DNA of 6,354 bases, from NCBI GenBank assembly GCA_946534745.1, contig CAMNDA010000128.1, positions 1-6,354 of the forward strand, given 5' to 3'. This DNA comes from an uncultured Verrucomicrobiota bacterium (lineage in GTDB: Bacteria > Verrucomicrobiota > Kiritimatiellia > RFP12 > UBA3636). Positions within the stretch are counted from its first letter, which is position 1; the number at the start of each line of letters is the position of its first letter. The position numbers and the translations under genes are program-made. Under the pieces are notes generated by a model that saw only the letters and a program-made list of their open reading frames with translations, was not told the origin of the DNA and searched no databases. Below are positions 5,105-6,354 of the stretch, in pieces.

Positions 5105-5529
5105 ACGGCCTGGCGCATCCCGCTACCGCCGACGTCACGGGCGGAGGTGTCCTCGTCCTGCTGTGTTTCGGAGTCGTCCTGGCCTACGCGGTCTGGGCGG
5201 CGGCCGGGCACTTCCGCGGGCGCGGCGGCTGCTGCGGGGGCGGCGGCGCGGCACCGCCGCCCGTCCCAGACAAGGAGATCGGCCCCGTCGTCGCGCGATG
5301 CGAACTCGCGCTCGACGGCCTGCACTGCATGAACTGCGTTGGCCGCGTAAAGAAGGCGCTGAATGCCATTCCGGGCGTCGCGGCCGACGTCACACTCGAC
5401 CCGCCGCGCGCTTTCGTCCGGACGGATCGCGACGTTCCCGCCGCCGCGATCCGCGCGGCCGTCGAGGCGGAGGGCTACCGCGTCGTCTCGATTCGTTGGC
5501 GCGAACGCGCAAGGTCAAGAAAAATTTAG
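5101..5529 (+). CDS. Membrane-anchored heavy-metal-associated (HMA) domain protein
   Basis: A 142-residue protein starting in the ATGA overlap with the methyltransferase. Layout: one N-terminal membrane helix (about 15-36), then a basic Gly/Cys linker (FRGRGGCCGGGG, Cys44-Cys45) and a Pro hinge, and an HMA domain (about 65-132) with LDGLHCMNCVGRVKKALNAIPGV. The metal-binding pair is Cys76 and Cys79, with a His just before the first Cys. HMA domains usually bind Cu(I), Zn(II) or similar soft ions. The helix plus Cys-rich juxtamembrane segment recalls the small FeoB-associated Cys-rich membrane proteins, which fits the divergent feo operon, though that link is inference. The N-terminus has few positive charges before the helix and RGR after it, suggesting the HMA domain is cytosolic. 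The stop codon lies inside an operator-like site. Confidence 0.88.
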   Translation: MNGLAHPATADVTGGGVLVLLCFGVVLAYAVWAAAGHFRGRGGCCGGGGAAPPPVPDKEIGPVVARCELALDGLHCMNCVGRVKKALNAIPGVAADVTLDPPRAFVRTDRDVPAAAIRAAVEAEGYRVVSIRWRERARSRKI

Positions 5530-5539
5530 ACACCTCTAA
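5526..5539. promoter_or_regulatory. Operator copy 5, overlapping the stop codon of the HMA gene
   Basis: TTAG-ACACCT-CTAA; its reverse complement TTAGAGGTGTCTAA differs from copy 4 at one position. The bases before it, from 5514, repeat the left half of the divergent promoter (GTCAAG, then AAAAATTTAGAC) with only a 2-base gap relative to 4333-4352. It may regulate the downstream gene, act as an extra binding site, or be the relic of a duplication. Confidence 0.65.
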
Positions 5540-5575
5540 TTCGGCGCGCCTCGCTTCCCTTTGAGGCCCTTTCCT

Positions 5576-5583
5576 GCTAGAAT
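5576..5583 (+). promoter_or_regulatory. Extended -10 promoter of ornithine carbamoyltransferase
   Basis: TG at 5575-5576 region followed by TAGAAT (5578-5583), reading TGCTAGAAT: an extended -10 with 5 of 6 core matches. No good -35 is seen 16-18 bp upstream, as is common for extended -10 promoters. The start would fall near 5590, giving a leader of about 33 nt. Confidence 0.5.
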
Positions 5584-5610
5584 GCGCGTCTTTCCGAAAC
5601 GTTCCCGAAC

Positions 5611-5614
5611 GGAG
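5611..5614 (+). promoter_or_regulatory. Shine-Dalgarno of ornithine carbamoyltransferase
   Basis: GGAG lies 8 nt before the ATG at 5623. It supports this start and contrasts with the other starts in the window, most of which have no such site. Confidence 0.6.
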
Positions 5615-5622
5615 CACACGCC

Positions 5623-6354
5623 ATGATCTCCTGGAATCCCGCCCTCCGCGGCCGCCACCTGCGCACGATGTCCGACTTCTCCGACGAGGAGATGATGGAG
5701 CTCGTCGACCTCGCCCTCGCCCTCAAGGCCCGCAAGGACGCGGGCGTGCGCGGCGACCTGCTGCGCCGCCGCAACATCGCCCTCATCTTCGAGAAGAGCT
5801 CCACGCGCACGCGCAACTCCTGCGTCGTCGCCGCGCAGGACGAGGGCGGCAACGCCCAGTATCTCGGCGGCCACGACACGCACTTCGGCCACAAGGAGAG
5901 CGTGAAGGACTCGGCGCGCGTCCTCGGCCGCCTCTACGACGGCATCCTCTTCCGCGGCTACAAGCAGGACACGGTGGAGCAGCTCGCCAGATGGAGCGGC
6001 GTCCCGGTCTGGAACGGCCTCACGGACGAATCGCACCCCACGCAGATCCTCGCGGACCTCATGACGCTCCGCCAGGCGTTCGGCGACATTCGCGGGAAGA
6101 AGCTCGTCTACATGGGCGACGGCCGCAACAACGTCGCCAACTCCCTCATGATGGGCTGCGCCAAGGCGGGCGTGAACTACGTGAACTGCACGCCGAAGGA
6201 GCTGCTGCCCGACCCGGCGCTCGTCGCGAAGGCGGCCGCGATCGCGGCGCGCCACGGCGCGACGGTCGCCGTCGAGAGCGACCCGAAGGCGGCGGTGCGC
6301 GGCGCCAACGCGCTCTACACGGACGTGTGGGTCTCGATGGGCGAGGAGGCGAAG
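5623..6354 (+). CDS. argF: Ornithine carbamoyltransferase, 3' end beyond the window
   Basis: Joins carbamoyl phosphate and ornithine to give citrulline in the cytosol, in arginine synthesis or (as arcB) in the arginine deiminase route. The first 244 residues are present in an open frame; the family is usually about 310-340 long, so roughly the last quarter is missing, including the HCLP region. Visible motifs: FEKSSTRTR (57-64) with the carbamoyl-phosphate signature STRTR (60-64), GHKESVKDSARVLGR (89-103), the HPTQ motif (138-141) inside NGLTDESHPTQILAD, MGDGRNNVANSLM (164-176), and TDVWVSMGEE (233-242), typical of ornithine rather than aspartate carbamoyltransferases. The YLGG...LG.KESV..TA and HPTQ context resembles ArcB/ArgF of the longer type. 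With no arginine neighbours in view, anabolic and catabolic roles cannot be separated. Confidence 0.93.
   Translation, partial: MISWNPALRGRHLRTMSDFSDEEMMELVDLALALKARKDAGVRGDLLRRRNIALIFEKSSTRTRNSCVVAAQDEGGNAQYLGGHDTHFGHKESVKDSARVLGRLYDGILFRGYKQDTVEQLARWSGVPVWNGLTDESHPTQILADLMTLRQAFGDIRGKKLVYMGDGRNNVANSLMMGCAKAGVNYVNCTPKELLPDPALVAKAAAIAARHGATVAVESDPKAAVRGANALYTDVWVSMGEEAK

Noticed and set aside
5490..5518. Possible leftward promoter at the 3' copy of the repeat (TTGACC on the minus strand)
   Set aside because: The -35-like word has no acceptable -10 at 16-18 bp, so an antisense promoter is not supported.
5548..5567. Possible terminator hairpin after the HMA gene (GCCTC/GAGGC)
   Set aside because: Only a 5-bp stem with a 10-nt loop and a poor CCCTTT tail; too weak to call.

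Overview
The window is GC-rich, gene-dense bacterial DNA. It holds six genes in two divergent groups plus the start of a seventh. The combination of an outer-membrane beta-barrel protein (a diderm cell) with a ferrous-iron uptake set of the clostridial two-FeoA style, start sites that mostly lack a Shine-Dalgarno sequence, and gaps filled with degenerate heptamer repeats would suit an anaerobic Verrucomicrobiota/Lentisphaerota/Kiritimatiellae-type bacterium. That placement is inference only; nothing in the window fixes the taxonomy.

Left part, minus strand (reading from about 4300 down to 1): a Feo operon in the order feoA-like (4141-3929), outer-membrane barrel protein (3835-2999), second feoA (2944-2723), feoB (2528 to beyond the left edge). 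FeoB is read without a break for 842 residues; it has an Ala-rich N-terminal extension and a roughly 124-residue acidic insert after the first membrane helix. The gaps between these genes hold short degenerate tandem repeats, mostly with a 7-bp period, several GC-rich hairpins, and a perfect 21-bp inverted duplication of the feoA 3' end.

Middle (4142-4435): the control region between the divergent groups. I read back-to-back promoters (leftward TTGACT-17-TAGACT, rightward TTGACA-17-TATCCT) and four copies of a 14-bp palindromic operator of the form TTAG-N6-CTAA. One copy sits midway between the two -35 boxes and one fills the -35/-10 spacer of the rightward promoter. A fifth copy overlaps the end of the rightward mini-operon. 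The pattern resembles boxes of DtxR/IdeR/MntR-type metal-dependent repressors, so joint metal control is the natural hypothesis.

Right part, plus strand: a class I SAM-dependent methyltransferase (4436-5104) overlaps by ATGA a small membrane-anchored heavy-metal-associated (HMA) domain protein with a CxxC motif (5101-5529). After a short gap with an extended -10 promoter comes ornithine carbamoyltransferase (5623 to the right edge, incomplete).

Together: the left operon would bring Fe(II) across the outer membrane (barrel protein, inferred) and the inner membrane (FeoB with two FeoA partners). The divergent methyltransferase/HMA pair shares its operators and is therefore a candidate accessory metal-homeostasis module. 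The ornithine carbamoyltransferase looks like ordinary arginine metabolism.
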